A stretch of DNA of 64,000 nucleotides from UMGS1519 sp050951095 (GTDB lineage Bacteria; Actinomycetota; Coriobacteriia; Coriobacteriales; Eggerthellaceae): assembly GCA_050951095.1 (NCBI GenBank), contig JBMNIQ010000005.1:434001-498000 (forward strand), read 5' to 3'. Position 1 is the first letter of the stretch, and each line of letters begins with the position of its first letter. The position numbers and the translations under genes were made by a program. The notes under the pieces are model-generated. The model worked only from the letters and a program-made list of their open reading frames with translations, searched no databases and was not told where the DNA came from. Below are positions 16,961 through 25,283 of this stretch, piece by piece.

Positions 16961-17943
16961 ACGACACCACCATCACGCTCACCATACCCGGCTCCCTTTC
17001 CATGGCCCGCCTTGCGGGTCCGTCGGACGCGAACCTGCGTCTGATAGAGGAGTCGTTCAGCGCATCCATCACGGTGCGCGGCAACACCGTGACGCTGCAG
17101 GGCAACGCCGATGAGGTCGGCCAGCTGACCACGCTGTTCAGCGACATGATCGGCATCGCGGAGGACGGGCGCGACGTTGCGCCCGAGACCGTCCGCAACT
17201 CCATCGGCCTGCTGAAACGCAATCAGTATTCGCCCTCGCTCGTGCGCGAGGACATCGTGCTCACGTACCGCGGCAAGGCCATCCGGCCGAAGACGGCGGG
17301 GCAGAAGCGCTATGTGGATGCCGTTCGCGAGAACATGGTCACATTCGCACTGGGCCCGGCCGGTACCGGCAAGACGTACCTGGCCATGGCCATGGCGGTG
17401 GCGGCGCTCAAGCGCAAGGAGTGCGGGCGCATCGTGCTGACGCGCCCGGTCGTGGAAGCCGGCGAGAGCCTGGGCTATCTTCCCGGAACGTTGCAGGAGA
17501 AGGTGGATCCCTACATCCGCCCGCTGTACGATGCGCTGTTCGACATGATGGACATGGAGCGCGCGAACGTGCTGCTGGAAGACGGCATCATCGAGGTCGC
17601 GCCGCTGGCGTTCATGCGCGGCCGCACGCTCAACGATGCGTTCATCATTCTGGACGAGGCGCAGAACACCACGTCCGAGCAGCTGAAGATGTTCCTGACG
17701 CGCTTGGGATTCGGGTCGAAGATGGTCATCACCGGCGATCCGTCGCAGCTGGATCTGCCGCGCGGATCGAGCGGCCTGCGCCATGCGCGCGATATCCTGG
17801 GCGGCATCGAGGGCATCGCGTTCTGCGACTTCTCGGACCTGGATGTCGTGCGCCATTCGCTGGTTGCGGCCATCGTCCAGGCATATGACAGCTACGCGAA
17901 GCGCACGGGCGATCGCCCGAAGCGCGCCGACGCGGGCAAATAA
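16957..17943 (+). CDS. phoH: PhoH family ATPase
   Basis: 328 residues, the standard size for the PhoH1 group. An N-terminal KH-like segment (residues 1-110) is followed by a P-loop domain with Walker A GPAGTGKTYLA (about 133) and Walker B AFIILDEAQN. PhoH proteins are RNA-associated ATPases whose precise role is open; they occur next to ybeY and era in most bacteria, as here, suggesting a part in rRNA or RNA processing. ATGA overlap with mtaB points to translational coupling. Confidence 0.93.
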   Translation: MNDTTITLTIPGSLSMARLAGPSDANLRLIEESFSASITVRGNTVTLQGNADEVGQLTTLFSDMIGIAEDGRDVAPETVRNSIGLLKRNQYSPSLVREDIVLTYRGKAIRPKTAGQKRYVDAVRENMVTFALGPAGTGKTYLAMAMAVAALKRKECGRIVLTRPVVEAGESLGYLPGTLQEKVDPYIRPLYDALFDMMDMERANVLLEDGIIEVAPLAFMRGRTLNDAFIILDEAQNTTSEQLKMFLTRLGFGSKMVITGDPSQLDLPRGSSGLRHARDILGGIEGIAFCDFSDLDVVRHSLVAAIVQAYDSYAKRTGDRPKRADAGK

Positions 17944-17971
17944 CGGATAACACGGAAGGATGGGGCACGAA

Positions 17972-18469
17972 ATGGATGTGCTCATCGACTACGCCTACAA
18001 AGCCGACGACCTGGCAGGCATCCCCGTACAGGATGTCTGCCGCTTCGTCATGGAGAGCCAGGATCTGCCGCAGAACACGGAAGTCAGCGTCAGCTTCGTG
18101 GATGACGACACCATCGCGCGCCTGAACGGGCAGTACCGCGGCAAGGAAGGCCCCACGGATGTGCTGAGCTTCGAGATGGACCATGCCGAGACGGACGAGC
18201 CGGATGTGTTCGCCGCGCCGGACGGCACGGGCGACGACGAGCCCTACGAGCTGGGCGACATCGTCATAGCCGTTGACGTGGCGCATCGGCAGACGGAGCA
18301 GTACGGCACCACGTTCGAAGAGGAGATCTCGCTGCTGCTGATCCACGGCGTGCTGCATCTGTGCGGATACGACCACGTCACGGATGAGGATGCGGCCGTC
18401 ATGGAGCCCCTGGAGAAGAAGCTGCGTGCAGCCTGGTCTGCGAAGCGCGGGCTGGGTGAGCTGGCATGA
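17972..18469 (+). CDS. ybeY: Endoribonuclease/rRNA maturation factor YbeY
   Basis: 165 residues. The zinc-binding signature HGVLHLCGYDH (about residues 126-136) and PTDVLSFEMD are diagnostic. YbeY acts in 16S rRNA 3'-end maturation and ribosome quality control. ATG 17972 is preferred because GGAAGGA sits 11 nt upstream; the in-frame ATG at 17960 overlaps that SD. It has an acidic insert (about residues 60-80, ETDEPDVFAAPDG) between the strands, variable in the family. It overlaps the next gene by 4 nt. Confidence 0.94.
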   Translation: MDVLIDYAYKADDLAGIPVQDVCRFVMESQDLPQNTEVSVSFVDDDTIARLNGQYRGKEGPTDVLSFEMDHAETDEPDVFAAPDGTGDDEPYELGDIVIAVDVAHRQTEQYGTTFEEEISLLLIHGVLHLCGYDHVTDEDAAVMEPLEKKLRAAWSAKRGLGELA

Positions 18470-18837
18470 AGCCGAAGTATTCCGTCGGCTCGTCGTTCGG
18501 CTACGCGTTCGCGGGCATCGCTGCCGCCTGGCGCGAGGGCCACAACATCCGCATCCAGACGGCGGCCGGCATTCTGGCCGTGGTGCTGGGATTCGCATTC
18601 GGCATCAGCGTCCCGGAATGGTGCGCCGTGCTGATCTGCATCGGCGCCGTGATCGGCGGCGAGTGCGTGAACACCGCCATCGAGGACACGGTCGATTTGG
18701 CATGCGAAGACCTGCATCCGTTGGCGAAGTCCGCGAAGGACATGGCGGCCGGCGCGGTGCTGGTGATGTCCATCGCGTCCGCCTGCGTGGGACTCGTCAT
18801 CTTCGTACCGCGCATTCTGGCGCTTTTGGGGGTATAG
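18466..18837 (+). CDS. Diacylglycerol/undecaprenol kinase family protein
   Basis: 123 residues and three membrane helices. The active-site segment IGGECVNTAIEDTVDLAC (about residues 60-77) carries the Glu and Asn residues of the DgkA family. In Gram-positives this family mostly phosphorylates undecaprenol, recycling the lipid carrier for peptidoglycan and teichoic acid synthesis. Position between ybeY and era is the usual Firmicutes/Actinobacteria arrangement. Lipid specificity cannot be decided from sequence, so no symbol is given. Confidence 0.88.
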   Translation: MKPKYSVGSSFGYAFAGIAAAWREGHNIRIQTAAGILAVVLGFAFGISVPEWCAVLICIGAVIGGECVNTAIEDTVDLACEDLHPLAKSAKDMAAGAVLVMSIASACVGLVIFVPRILALLGV

Positions 18838-18840
18838 AAC

Positions 18841-19860
18841 ATGGTTGACAGCAAAGAAGAGCCCATGGCCCAGGACGACGGCGGTTTCGACGCCGATGCG
18901 CTCATGGCCCAGCTGAAGGCCGATCGGGAGGCGGGCGTCACGAGCGCCGACCTGGGGCCGGCGGCGAATTTCCGCTCCGGCTTCCTGGCGCTGGTGGGCA
19001 GGCCGAACGCCGGCAAGTCCACGCTGCTGAACGCGCTCGTGGGCAAGAAGATCGCCATTGCCAGCAACACCGCCCAGACCACGCGGCATCGCTTCCGCGG
19101 CATCATCAACCGCCCGGGTTCGCAGATCGTGGTCGTGGACACGCCGGGCATCCACAAGCCGAAGGACACGCTGGGCCAGGAGCTGAACCTGTCCGCTGCG
19201 AAGGGCATGGAGGACGTGGACGTCGTCGCGTTCCTGCTGGATGCCGCAAAGCCGTTCGGACGGGGCGACGACTGGGTGCTGCGCCAGGTCAAGAAAGTGA
19301 AGGCGAAGCGCATCCTGGTCGTCTCGAAGATCGACACCACGACGCCGGAAGCCGTCCGGAAGCAGGTTGCGGCGGCAAGCGAATGGGTGTCGTGGGATGC
19401 CGTCTGCCCGCTGAGCGCGTTGAAGGGCCAGGGCGTGCAAGAATTCCTGGACACCGTTACGGATTTCATGCCGAACGGCCCGCGCTGGTTCCCGGCGGAC
19501 ATGGATACGGACCAGCCGCTGGAGGTCATCGTGGCGGAGTTCATCCGCGAGAAGATCCTGCTGCATACGCATGACGAGGTGCCGCATGCCGTGGGCGTCG
19601 TGACGGACGACATCGATTACGACGAGGAGAAGAACTTTTACCGCATTTCCGCCACGGTGTATGTGGAGCGCGACAGCCAGAAGGGCATCATCATCGGCCG
19701 CGGCGGCAAGGGCATCAAGAAGATCGGCATCGAGGCGCGCAAGGACCTGGAGCAGCTTCTGGGCGCGGGCGTGTACCTGGGCCTGCAGGTCAGGGTGCGC
19801 AAGAACTGGCGCCGCGACCTGAACCAGATCCGGCGCTTCGGCTACGGCGAGGGAAACTAG
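18841..19860 (+). CDS. era: GTPase Era
   Basis: 339 residues. The GTPase motifs are GRPNAGKST (about 53-61), TTRHR, DTPGIH and SKID. The KH type II domain carries GIIIGRGGKGIKKIGIEA (about residue 281). Era binds the 3' end of 16S rRNA near the anti-SD and couples 30S maturation to growth. The N-terminus carries a roughly 45-residue acidic extension before the GTPase (FDADALMAQLKADRE), longer than in E. coli Era. The start at 18841 is 4 nt after the kinase stop; ATG 18865 is an alternative within the extension. Confidence 0.95.
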   Translation: MVDSKEEPMAQDDGGFDADALMAQLKADREAGVTSADLGPAANFRSGFLALVGRPNAGKSTLLNALVGKKIAIASNTAQTTRHRFRGIINRPGSQIVVVDTPGIHKPKDTLGQELNLSAAKGMEDVDVVAFLLDAAKPFGRGDDWVLRQVKKVKAKRILVVSKIDTTTPEAVRKQVAAASEWVSWDAVCPLSALKGQGVQEFLDTVTDFMPNGPRWFPADMDTDQPLEVIVAEFIREKILLHTHDEVPHAVGVVTDDIDYDEEKNFYRISATVYVERDSQKGIIIGRGGKGIKKIGIEARKDLEQLLGAGVYLGLQVRVRKNWRRDLNQIRRFGYGEGN

Positions 19861-19872
19861 GTCGTCTGCCGC

Positions 19873-20649
19873 ATGGCATCGAAGACGTATCGCGACCAGG
19901 TCATCGTCCTCAAGAAGACGAAGCTCAAGGAATCCGACCTGATTCTGACGCTGCTGGCTCACGACGGCCGCCAGATCCGCGCCGTGGCGAAGGGCGCCCG
20001 CAAGCCCACGAGCTCGTTCGCGGCGCGGCTGGACCTGTTCAGCAATGCGCGCGTGTTCTTCGCCGTGGGGCGGAACCTGGACATCGTGAAGGAGGCGCGC
20101 CTCGTGGACGCGCACGCGGCGCTGCGCTGCGATGTGGGCTTGACGGCCTGCGCCTGCCCGATGGCGGAGCTGCTGACGAAGGCGACGCAGGATTCCCTGC
20201 CCGTGCCGCGCCTGTTCGACATGACGCAGGCGGCCTTCTCGACGCTCGAGCAGACGGCGGGCGCTGCCCGGCTGCTGCTGTGCGCCGCGTTCCTGTTGAA
20301 GGCGTGCGCCGTGCTGGGCTTTCGCCCCTGCCTGGCGCAATGCGTGGAATGCGGCCGACCGCTTCTGGGGGAGGGCGACATGCCGGAAGGCGAGCATCTC
20401 TGGTTTACCGCTGCCGGCGGCGGGGCGGTCTGCCCGGAATGCGCATCGGGTCTTTCCGCGGCGCCGTTGGACCGCGAGATCGCCCGATGGGCCGAGACGC
20501 TCATCGGCGCCCGGTTTGCGGAGATCGCGGCATTTCCCGCCCAAGAGGAGACGTCCCTGGCCGTGCTGCGGTTTACGCAGGGATGGACGCGCGAGCATAT
20601 CGGGCGCCTGAAGAGCCTGGACATGCTGATTTCGCAAGGCGTGTACTGA
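19873..20649 (+). CDS. recO: DNA repair protein RecO
   Basis: 258 residues. An N-terminal OB-fold begins YRDQVIVLKKTKLKESDLIL, and a helical domain follows. A C4 zinc site is formed by CVECGRP (about 157) and CPECASG (about 190). RecO anneals ssDNA and, with RecR, loads RecA onto SSB-coated DNA. It follows era by 12 nt, the conserved era-recO pair, and is the last gene of the hrcA-recO run. Confidence 0.93.
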   Translation: MASKTYRDQVIVLKKTKLKESDLILTLLAHDGRQIRAVAKGARKPTSSFAARLDLFSNARVFFAVGRNLDIVKEARLVDAHAALRCDVGLTACACPMAELLTKATQDSLPVPRLFDMTQAAFSTLEQTAGAARLLLCAAFLLKACAVLGFRPCLAQCVECGRPLLGEGDMPEGEHLWFTAAGGGAVCPECASGLSAAPLDREIARWAETLIGARFAEIAAFPAQEETSLAVLRFTQGWTREHIGRLKSLDMLISQGVY

Positions 20650-20689
20650 TCCGCGCTTCGTTTCGCTCTGCTTACGGTTTCCCGTGGCG

Positions 20690-20719
20690 TTGGTGGTGCC
20701 CCGCGCGTTGGCCTATACT
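20690..20719 (+). promoter_or_regulatory. Sigma-70-type promoter of the zinc-ribbon membrane protein gene
   Basis: TTGGTG (20690-20695) and TATACT (20714-20719) are separated by 18 nt, about 42 nt before the start codon at 20761. Confidence 0.6.
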
Positions 20720-20760
20720 CGTTTCCGACAGGCGGATGTGCGGAAAGCGGAGGGGAAAGC

Positions 20761-21828
20761 ATGAAGTGTCCGTATTGCGGTGCGCAGATTGCAAACGATA
20801 GCTTGACCTGCCCGAATTGCGGGCGGGAAGTGCAGATGACATTCGACGAAACCGAGGACGATACGTCGGAGCCGGGCGGCTCGGCTGACCGGCGCACGGG
20901 CGCCGCCGGCGCGGATGCGTACGGTGCCTCGTCTGCTGCCGATAGCGCTGCGTATGCGGCGGATGCGCAGCCGTCCGGGTCCCGCGCGGATGCCGCTGCG
21001 GGAGCTTCGCGCGCGGCCCGCGCCTCGCGCGCATCGTCCGACGGGAATCCGAAGGAGCAGCGCAAGGCGGACAAGAAGACGAAGAAGGCGGCGAAAGCCG
21101 AGGTCAAACGTACGAAGTCCGCTTACAAGAATGCGCGCAAGGCTGCCGGGAAATCGGCCGTGCCCCGCATCGTGGCGTTCGTCGTGGCATTGCTGCTGGC
21201 TGCCGCGGCAGGTGCATACGGCATGTGGTCGTACAGCGTGTCGAACGGGATTCCGTTCACGGACCAGCAGCCGGCGCAAGCGGGAGGCGAATCTGCGGAC
21301 GGCTCCGGCTCCGATAGCGCGTCGGATGCTTCGGCAGACAGCGCGTCGTCTTCCGAATCAGCCTCCTCGTCGTCCCTTGCGAACGATGACGCGGATGCCT
21401 ACAAGGGCACGTGGCGCGGCGACATGACGCAGACGAAGAACGAGTCCATCGGCAACGACTACCGTTGCTACGGCGCTTCCGCGAACCCGCTGGAGATGAC
21501 CATCACGCAGGTGGATGCGTCCGGCCGCATCAAAGCGGATGTGAAGGTGCTGCTGCACAACCACCGCACGGACGATCTGTCCTCGGATTCCGACAGCGTG
21601 GACGGCGATCAGGTCGTGGAGCTGAAGAACCTCACCGGCACGTTGAAGAACGGCACGTTCAAGTTCACGCCGGACATCTCGGATTATATGGATGACGGCG
21701 ACATGACCATCAGCGCCTCCGTCGACTCCGACGATGGGAGCAAGCTGGATGTCCTGGTCAGCCTTGATGGCGTGGAAGACGATGAATACGTGCTCTCGAA
21801 GGGCGCGGGGGATTCGAACGAGGGCTAA
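20761..21828 (+). CDS. Zinc-ribbon, single-pass membrane protein of unknown function
   Basis: 355 residues. The N-terminus is a zinc ribbon (CPYCGAQI and CPNCGREV, Cys at about 3, 6, 19, 22). An Ala/Ser-rich then Lys-rich disordered stretch follows (about 35-135), then one membrane helix (IVAFVVALLLAAAAGAYGMW, about 140-159). A Ser/Asp-rich linker (about 175-205) and an extracytoplasmic domain of about 145 residues complete it. The outer domain looks like a beta-rich fold (YKGTWRGDMTQTKN, then MTITQVDASGRIKADVKV); I cannot name its family. The layout is common among coriobacterial zinc-ribbon proteins. It has its own promoter and a convergent downstream hairpin. Confidence 0.8.
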   Translation: MKCPYCGAQIANDSLTCPNCGREVQMTFDETEDDTSEPGGSADRRTGAAGADAYGASSAADSAAYAADAQPSGSRADAAAGASRAARASRASSDGNPKEQRKADKKTKKAAKAEVKRTKSAYKNARKAAGKSAVPRIVAFVVALLLAAAAGAYGMWSYSVSNGIPFTDQQPAQAGGESADGSGSDSASDASADSASSSESASSSSLANDDADAYKGTWRGDMTQTKNESIGNDYRCYGASANPLEMTITQVDASGRIKADVKVLLHNHRTDDLSSDSDSVDGDQVVELKNLTGTLKNGTFKFTPDISDYMDDGDMTISASVDSDDGSKLDVLVSLDGVEDDEYVLSKGAGDSNEG

Positions 21829-21854
21829 CGGCTGCATGCCCCGTATAGGCAGAA

Positions 21855-21890
21855 CGGCCCCCGCAGGCCATACGGTGTCTGCGGGGGCCG
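21855..21890. terminator. Hairpin between convergent genes
   Basis: A perfect 12-bp stem CGGCCCCCGCAG / CTGCGGGGGCCG with a 12-nt loop separates the 20761-21828 gene (+) from the TSCPD gene (-). There is no clear T-tract on either side, so termination may be factor-assisted; by position it can serve both genes. Confidence 0.6.
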
Positions 21891-21930
21891 ATGGGCGGGC
21901 GCGGCGGTTTCATCTGCGTCGCGTGTGCCG

Positions 21931-22212
21931 CTACTGCTGTTCCTGCGCCTTCGCCTGATCCTTCTTCTGCTGTTCCAGCGCCAGGCTGAGGGCGATGGCC
22001 AGCTGGTCGGCGCAGCTTGTACCGCGGCCGCCGCAGTCGTTGCCTTTCAGCGTCTCGATAACGTCTTCGGCCTTCATGCCCTTGATCAGCTTCGCAATGG
22101 CTTTCAGGTTGCCGTTGCATCCGCCGATGAACGAAACATCGCCCACGCGGTCGCCGTCGAGGTCGAAGTAGATTTCCTGGGAGCAGACGCCCCGCGTTTT
22201 GAAGTTGTACAT
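21931..22212 (-). CDS. TIGR03905-type TSCPD domain protein
   Basis: 93 residues. The segments VCSQEIYFDLDGDRVGDVSF, IGGCNGNLKAI and the name-giving GRGTSCADQLAIAL identify the TSCPD domain, also found at the C-terminus of class II and some anaerobic ribonucleotide reductases. Stand-alone members are short proteins of unknown function with conserved Cys. ATG 22212 is used because the similarity begins there and GGAGA lies about 9 nt upstream. It is divergent from rpsO and shares a promoter core with it. It ends in a Gln/Lys-rich tail. Confidence 0.85.
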   Translation of the reverse strand: MYNFKTRGVCSQEIYFDLDGDRVGDVSFIGGCNGNLKAIAKLIKGMKAEDVIETLKGNDCGGRGTSCADQLAIALSLALEQQKKDQAKAQEQQ

Positions 22213-22283
22213 ATATATTGTCTCCGTTCGCTCGGGGCGGACACGGATGGTTCCCGTTCTCGCCTGCCGCAAGTTTTGTGCAA

Positions 22284-22335
22284 ATCATAGAGTCGGCTTT
22301 TGCGCTTGGCAAGGCGGGTTCACAAGCCCTATACT
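22284..22335. promoter_or_regulatory. Back-to-back promoters of the TSCPD gene and rpsO sharing a -35 element
   Basis: On the + strand TTGGCA (22306-22311), 18 nt and TATACT (22330-22335) form an rpsO promoter. On the - strand TTGCCA (22312 to 22307), 17 nt and TATGAT (22289 to 22284) form the TSCPD promoter. The two -35 hexamers occupy the same seven base pairs on opposite strands, so polymerase binding should be mutually exclusive. Confidence 0.65.
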
Positions 22336-22432
22336 TCTCCATTGTGTTCAGAGGCCTTCCGGCTTGGTCTGCATGTCTCACCGCTTGCGCACTCAGCAGG
22401 AAGCCTTACAGAGAGTAGAAAGGTGAATGAAC

Positions 22433-22720
22433 ATGGCAGATCGCAACAGCATTTCCAAGGAACGCGTCGCCGAGCTGATGAAGGAATACGGCAAGAACGA
22501 GAAGGACTCCGGTTCCGCTCCCGTCCAGGTCGCAATCCTCACGGAGCGCATCCGCAACCTGACCGAGCATCTGAAGTCCCACCAGAAGGACCATCACACC
22601 CGCACCGGTCTGATGAAGCTCATCGGCAAGCGTCGTCGCCTGTTGGCCTACATCGCCGACAACGACATCGAAGAATACCGTGCGCTCATCAAGAAGCTGG
22701 GTATTCGCGATAACCTCTAA
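22433..22720 (+). CDS. rpsO: 30S ribosomal protein S15
   Basis: 95 residues, close to the usual 88-89. The four-helix S15 signature is intact: KERVAELMKEYGKNEKDSGS, QVAILTERIRNLTEHLKSH, KDHHTRTGLMKLIGKRRRLL. It binds the central domain of 16S rRNA. ATG 22433 is preferred over ATG 22427 because AGAAAGG is 9 nt upstream of it and only 3 nt from the earlier codon. The rpsO-pnp order is near universal. A terminator lies between them, so pnp also needs read-through or its own promoter. Confidence 0.97.
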   Translation: MADRNSISKERVAELMKEYGKNEKDSGSAPVQVAILTERIRNLTEHLKSHQKDHHTRTGLMKLIGKRRRLLAYIADNDIEEYRALIKKLGIRDNL

Positions 22721-22725
22721 GCTTT

Positions 22726-22755
22726 GCAAAACTGCCCGCTTCGGCGGGCTTTTGC
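22726..22755 (+). terminator. rpsO terminator
   Basis: GCAAAA-CT-GCCCGC, a TTCG tetraloop, then GCGGGC-TTTTGC: a GC-rich hairpin (22734-22749) followed by TTTT and extended by A-T pairing. As in other bacteria it probably allows partial read-through into pnp. Confidence 0.85.
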
Positions 22756-22866
22756 ATATCTGCTCCCGTTCGGCGAACCGTATGGACGAACGTCCCGGCG
22801 GTTTTCCCGCAGCGGGGTCGGATATGAACAGCGGTCGATTGCGCGGCGCGCGCAGTTGCTCGCGGT

Positions 22867-22919
22867 CCGGATGAAGAGCATCCGGCAACCGAAGAAGCTT
22901 CAGGCAATCCGGCCTGAAG
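22867..22919 (+). other. Two tandem hairpins in the pnp 5' leader
   Basis: CCGGATG-aagag-CATCCGG (22867-22885) and CTTCAGGC-aatccg-GCCTGAAG (22898-22919) are perfect stems ending 21 nt before the pnp start codon. A structured pnp leader is the site of RNase III/PNPase autoregulation in E. coli; the same use here is inference. Confidence 0.5.
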
Positions 22920-22940
22920 GAAGAGAAAGATTCATTTCGC

Positions 22941-25217
22941 ATGGAAAAAATCGTTGAGAGCTTCGAGCTGTACGGCAAGCAGTACCGCTTCGAGACCGGC
23001 GAGCTTGCCAAGCAGGCAAGCGGCGCCGTCCTGGTCACCCAAGGCGATACCACCTGCCTGGTGACCGCCGTCATCTCCAACCAGGAGAAGGATTACGACT
23101 TCTTCCCGCTGACCGTGGACTACATGGAGAAGCTGTACGCCGTGGGCCGCATTCCCGGCGGCTATCTGAAGCGCGAGGGCAAGGCAAGCAACAAGGGCAC
23201 GCTGACGGCGCGCATGATCGACCGTCCCATTCGCCCCATGTTCGCCGAGGGCTTCAAGCAGGAAGTCCATGTGGTCGCCACCACGTTCGTGGTCGACGGC
23301 GAGAACCAGCCCGACGCCCTGTGCGTGGCTGGCGCCTCTGCCGCGCTGATGCTGGCCGATGCTCCGTTCGAGGGTCCTGTGGCATGCGTTCGCGTGGGCC
23401 GCAACCCCGAGACGGGCGACTTCATCGTGAACCCCACGTACCAGGAAGCGGAGACCAGCGACCTGGACCTGACCATCGCCGGCGGCAAGGACTTCATCTC
23501 CATGGTGGAGGCCGGCGCCCAGGAGATCTCGGAAGTCGACATGCTGGCTGCCCTGGAATTCGGCCAGACGGCCATCAACCGCTTCTGCGAAGCCGAGCAG
23601 CGCTTCCTGGACAAGTGCACCATCACGCCGCGCGAATGGCCCATCCATCATCCGGATCCGTCCATCGCGGAGCGCGTGAATGCGCATTACGATGAGATGT
23701 CCGCAGCCCTGAAGGATGCTGACAAGCAGTCCCGCATCGGCAAGGTGGAGGCCCTGAAGGACTCCATCAAGGCCAACGACTTCACGGAGGAAGAGCAGAC
23801 GGCTTGGGCAAGCGATATCGCCGCCGCCTGCAAGGCGCTGGAGAAGCACGCCATGCGCCGCATGGTCATCGAGACGGGCGAACGTGCCGACGGCCGTACG
23901 GCCACCGAGGTCCGTCCGCTGTACATCAAGCCCGGCTACCTGCCGCGCGTACACGGCTCCGGCCTGTTCCAGCGCGGCCAGACGCAGGTGCTGTCCGTCT
24001 GCACGCTGGGCATGCTGTCCGAGGCGCAGCGTCTGGACACCATCGATCCGGCGGATCACGTGCGCTACATGCACCAGTACAACTTCCCGCCGTACTGCAC
24101 CGGCGAGGTCGGCCGCATGGGCGCCCCGAAGCGCCGCGAGATCGGCCACGGTGCGCTGGCAGGCCGTGCGCTGCTGCCCGTGCTGCCGGATGAGGACGAG
24201 TTCCCGTACGCCATCCGCGTGGTCTCCGAGGTTCTGGAATCGAACGGTTCCAGCTCCATGGCCTCCACGTGCGGTTCCACGCTTGCGCTGATGGATGCCG
24301 GCGTGCCCATCAAGGCACCGGTCTCCGGCGTTGCCATGGGCCTCATCAAGGAAGGCGACGACATCGTCATCCTGACGGACATCCAGGGCCTGGAGGACTT
24401 CCTGGGCGACATGGACTTCAAGGTCACCGGCACGGAGAAGGGCATCACCGCACTTCAGATGGACAACAAGGCCAAGGGCCTGTCCACGGAGATCCTGGGC
24501 CGCGCGCTGGCGCAGGCCAAGGAAGGCCGCCACTTCATCCTGAACGCCATGCTGGAGCAAATCCCCGAGCCGCGCGCCGAGCTGTCCGAGCTCGCTCCGC
24601 GCATCGAGACCATCCACATCCCCGTGGACAAGATCCGCGACGTCATCGGCACCGGCGGCAAGGTCATCCGCGGCCTGCAGGACGAGACGGGCGCGAAGAT
24701 CGAAGTCGAGGAAGACGGCACCGTTCGCATCGCTGCCACGGAAGGCCAGGGCGGCGAGCAGGCGAAGCAGGCTATTCTCGACATCGTGAAGGTTCCCGAA
24801 GTGGGCGAGGTCTACGAGGGCGAAGTCGTCGGCATCAAGGACTTCGGCGCGTTCGTGAAGCTGACCCCCACGAAGGACGGCCTGCTGCACATCTCCCGCG
24901 TGGCGAACGGCCGCGTGGGCAGCGTCGAGGACGTCCTGAAGCTCGGCGATGTCGTGAAGGTCGAGGTCATCGAGGTGGATGACAAGGGCAAGATCAGCCT
25001 GGACCGTCTGGATAAGCCGGATGCGCCGGAAGGCTCCGCTCCGCGTCAGCGCCATGAGCGCCGCAACGGCGAGCGCCACGGGAACGGCCGCGGTAACGGC
25101 GGCAACAACCACGGCGAGCACCGCAACCGCCGCCCGGGCGATTTCAACCGCGGCAACGGCGACAGCCACCGCACGCCCCGTCATCGTTTGAACGGCGAGG
25201 GCTCGAATAGGCAGTAG
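22941..25217 (+). CDS. pnp: Polyribonucleotide nucleotidyltransferase (PNPase)
   Basis: 758 residues. Two RNase PH-like domains (about 10-230 and 310-530) flank an all-helical linker. KH follows (VIGTGGKVIRGLQDETGAK, about 567) and then S1 (YEGEVVGIKDFGAFVKL, about 625). It degrades RNA 3' to 5' phosphorolytically and can add tails. After S1 comes a roughly 65-residue Arg/Gly/Asn/His-rich tail (about 693-758), likely an extra RNA-binding arm. The SD is weak (AGAAAG about 11 nt upstream), which together with the leader hairpins suggests translational control. It is followed by a strong terminator. Confidence 0.97.
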   Translation: MEKIVESFELYGKQYRFETGELAKQASGAVLVTQGDTTCLVTAVISNQEKDYDFFPLTVDYMEKLYAVGRIPGGYLKREGKASNKGTLTARMIDRPIRPMFAEGFKQEVHVVATTFVVDGENQPDALCVAGASAALMLADAPFEGPVACVRVGRNPETGDFIVNPTYQEAETSDLDLTIAGGKDFISMVEAGAQEISEVDMLAALEFGQTAINRFCEAEQRFLDKCTITPREWPIHHPDPSIAERVNAHYDEMSAALKDADKQSRIGKVEALKDSIKANDFTEEEQTAWASDIAAACKALEKHAMRRMVIETGERADGRTATEVRPLYIKPGYLPRVHGSGLFQRGQTQVLSVCTLGMLSEAQRLDTIDPADHVRYMHQYNFPPYCTGEVGRMGAPKRREIGHGALAGRALLPVLPDEDEFPYAIRVVSEVLESNGSSSMASTCGSTLALMDAGVPIKAPVSGVAMGLIKEGDDIVILTDIQGLEDFLGDMDFKVTGTEKGITALQMDNKAKGLSTEILGRALAQAKEGRHFILNAMLEQIPEPRAELSELAPRIETIHIPVDKIRDVIGTGGKVIRGLQDETGAKIEVEEDGTVRIAATEGQGGEQAKQAILDIVKVPEVGEVYEGEVVGIKDFGAFVKLTPTKDGLLHISRVANGRVGSVEDVLKLGDVVKVEVIEVDDKGKISLDRLDKPDAPEGSAPRQRHERRNGERHGNGRGNGGNNHGEHRNRRPGDFNRGNGDSHRTPRHRLNGEGSNRQ

Positions 25218-25250
25218 CCCTTCGCATCGCATCGTTCTCTGAAGACGAAG

Positions 25251-25283
25251 ACCGCTGCAGCGCAATACGGCTGCAGCGGTTTT
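25251..25283 (+). terminator. pnp terminator
   Basis: A 10-bp perfect stem ACCGCTGCAG (25251-25260) / CTGCAGCGGT (25271-25280) with TTTT at 25280-25283. Confidence 0.85.
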
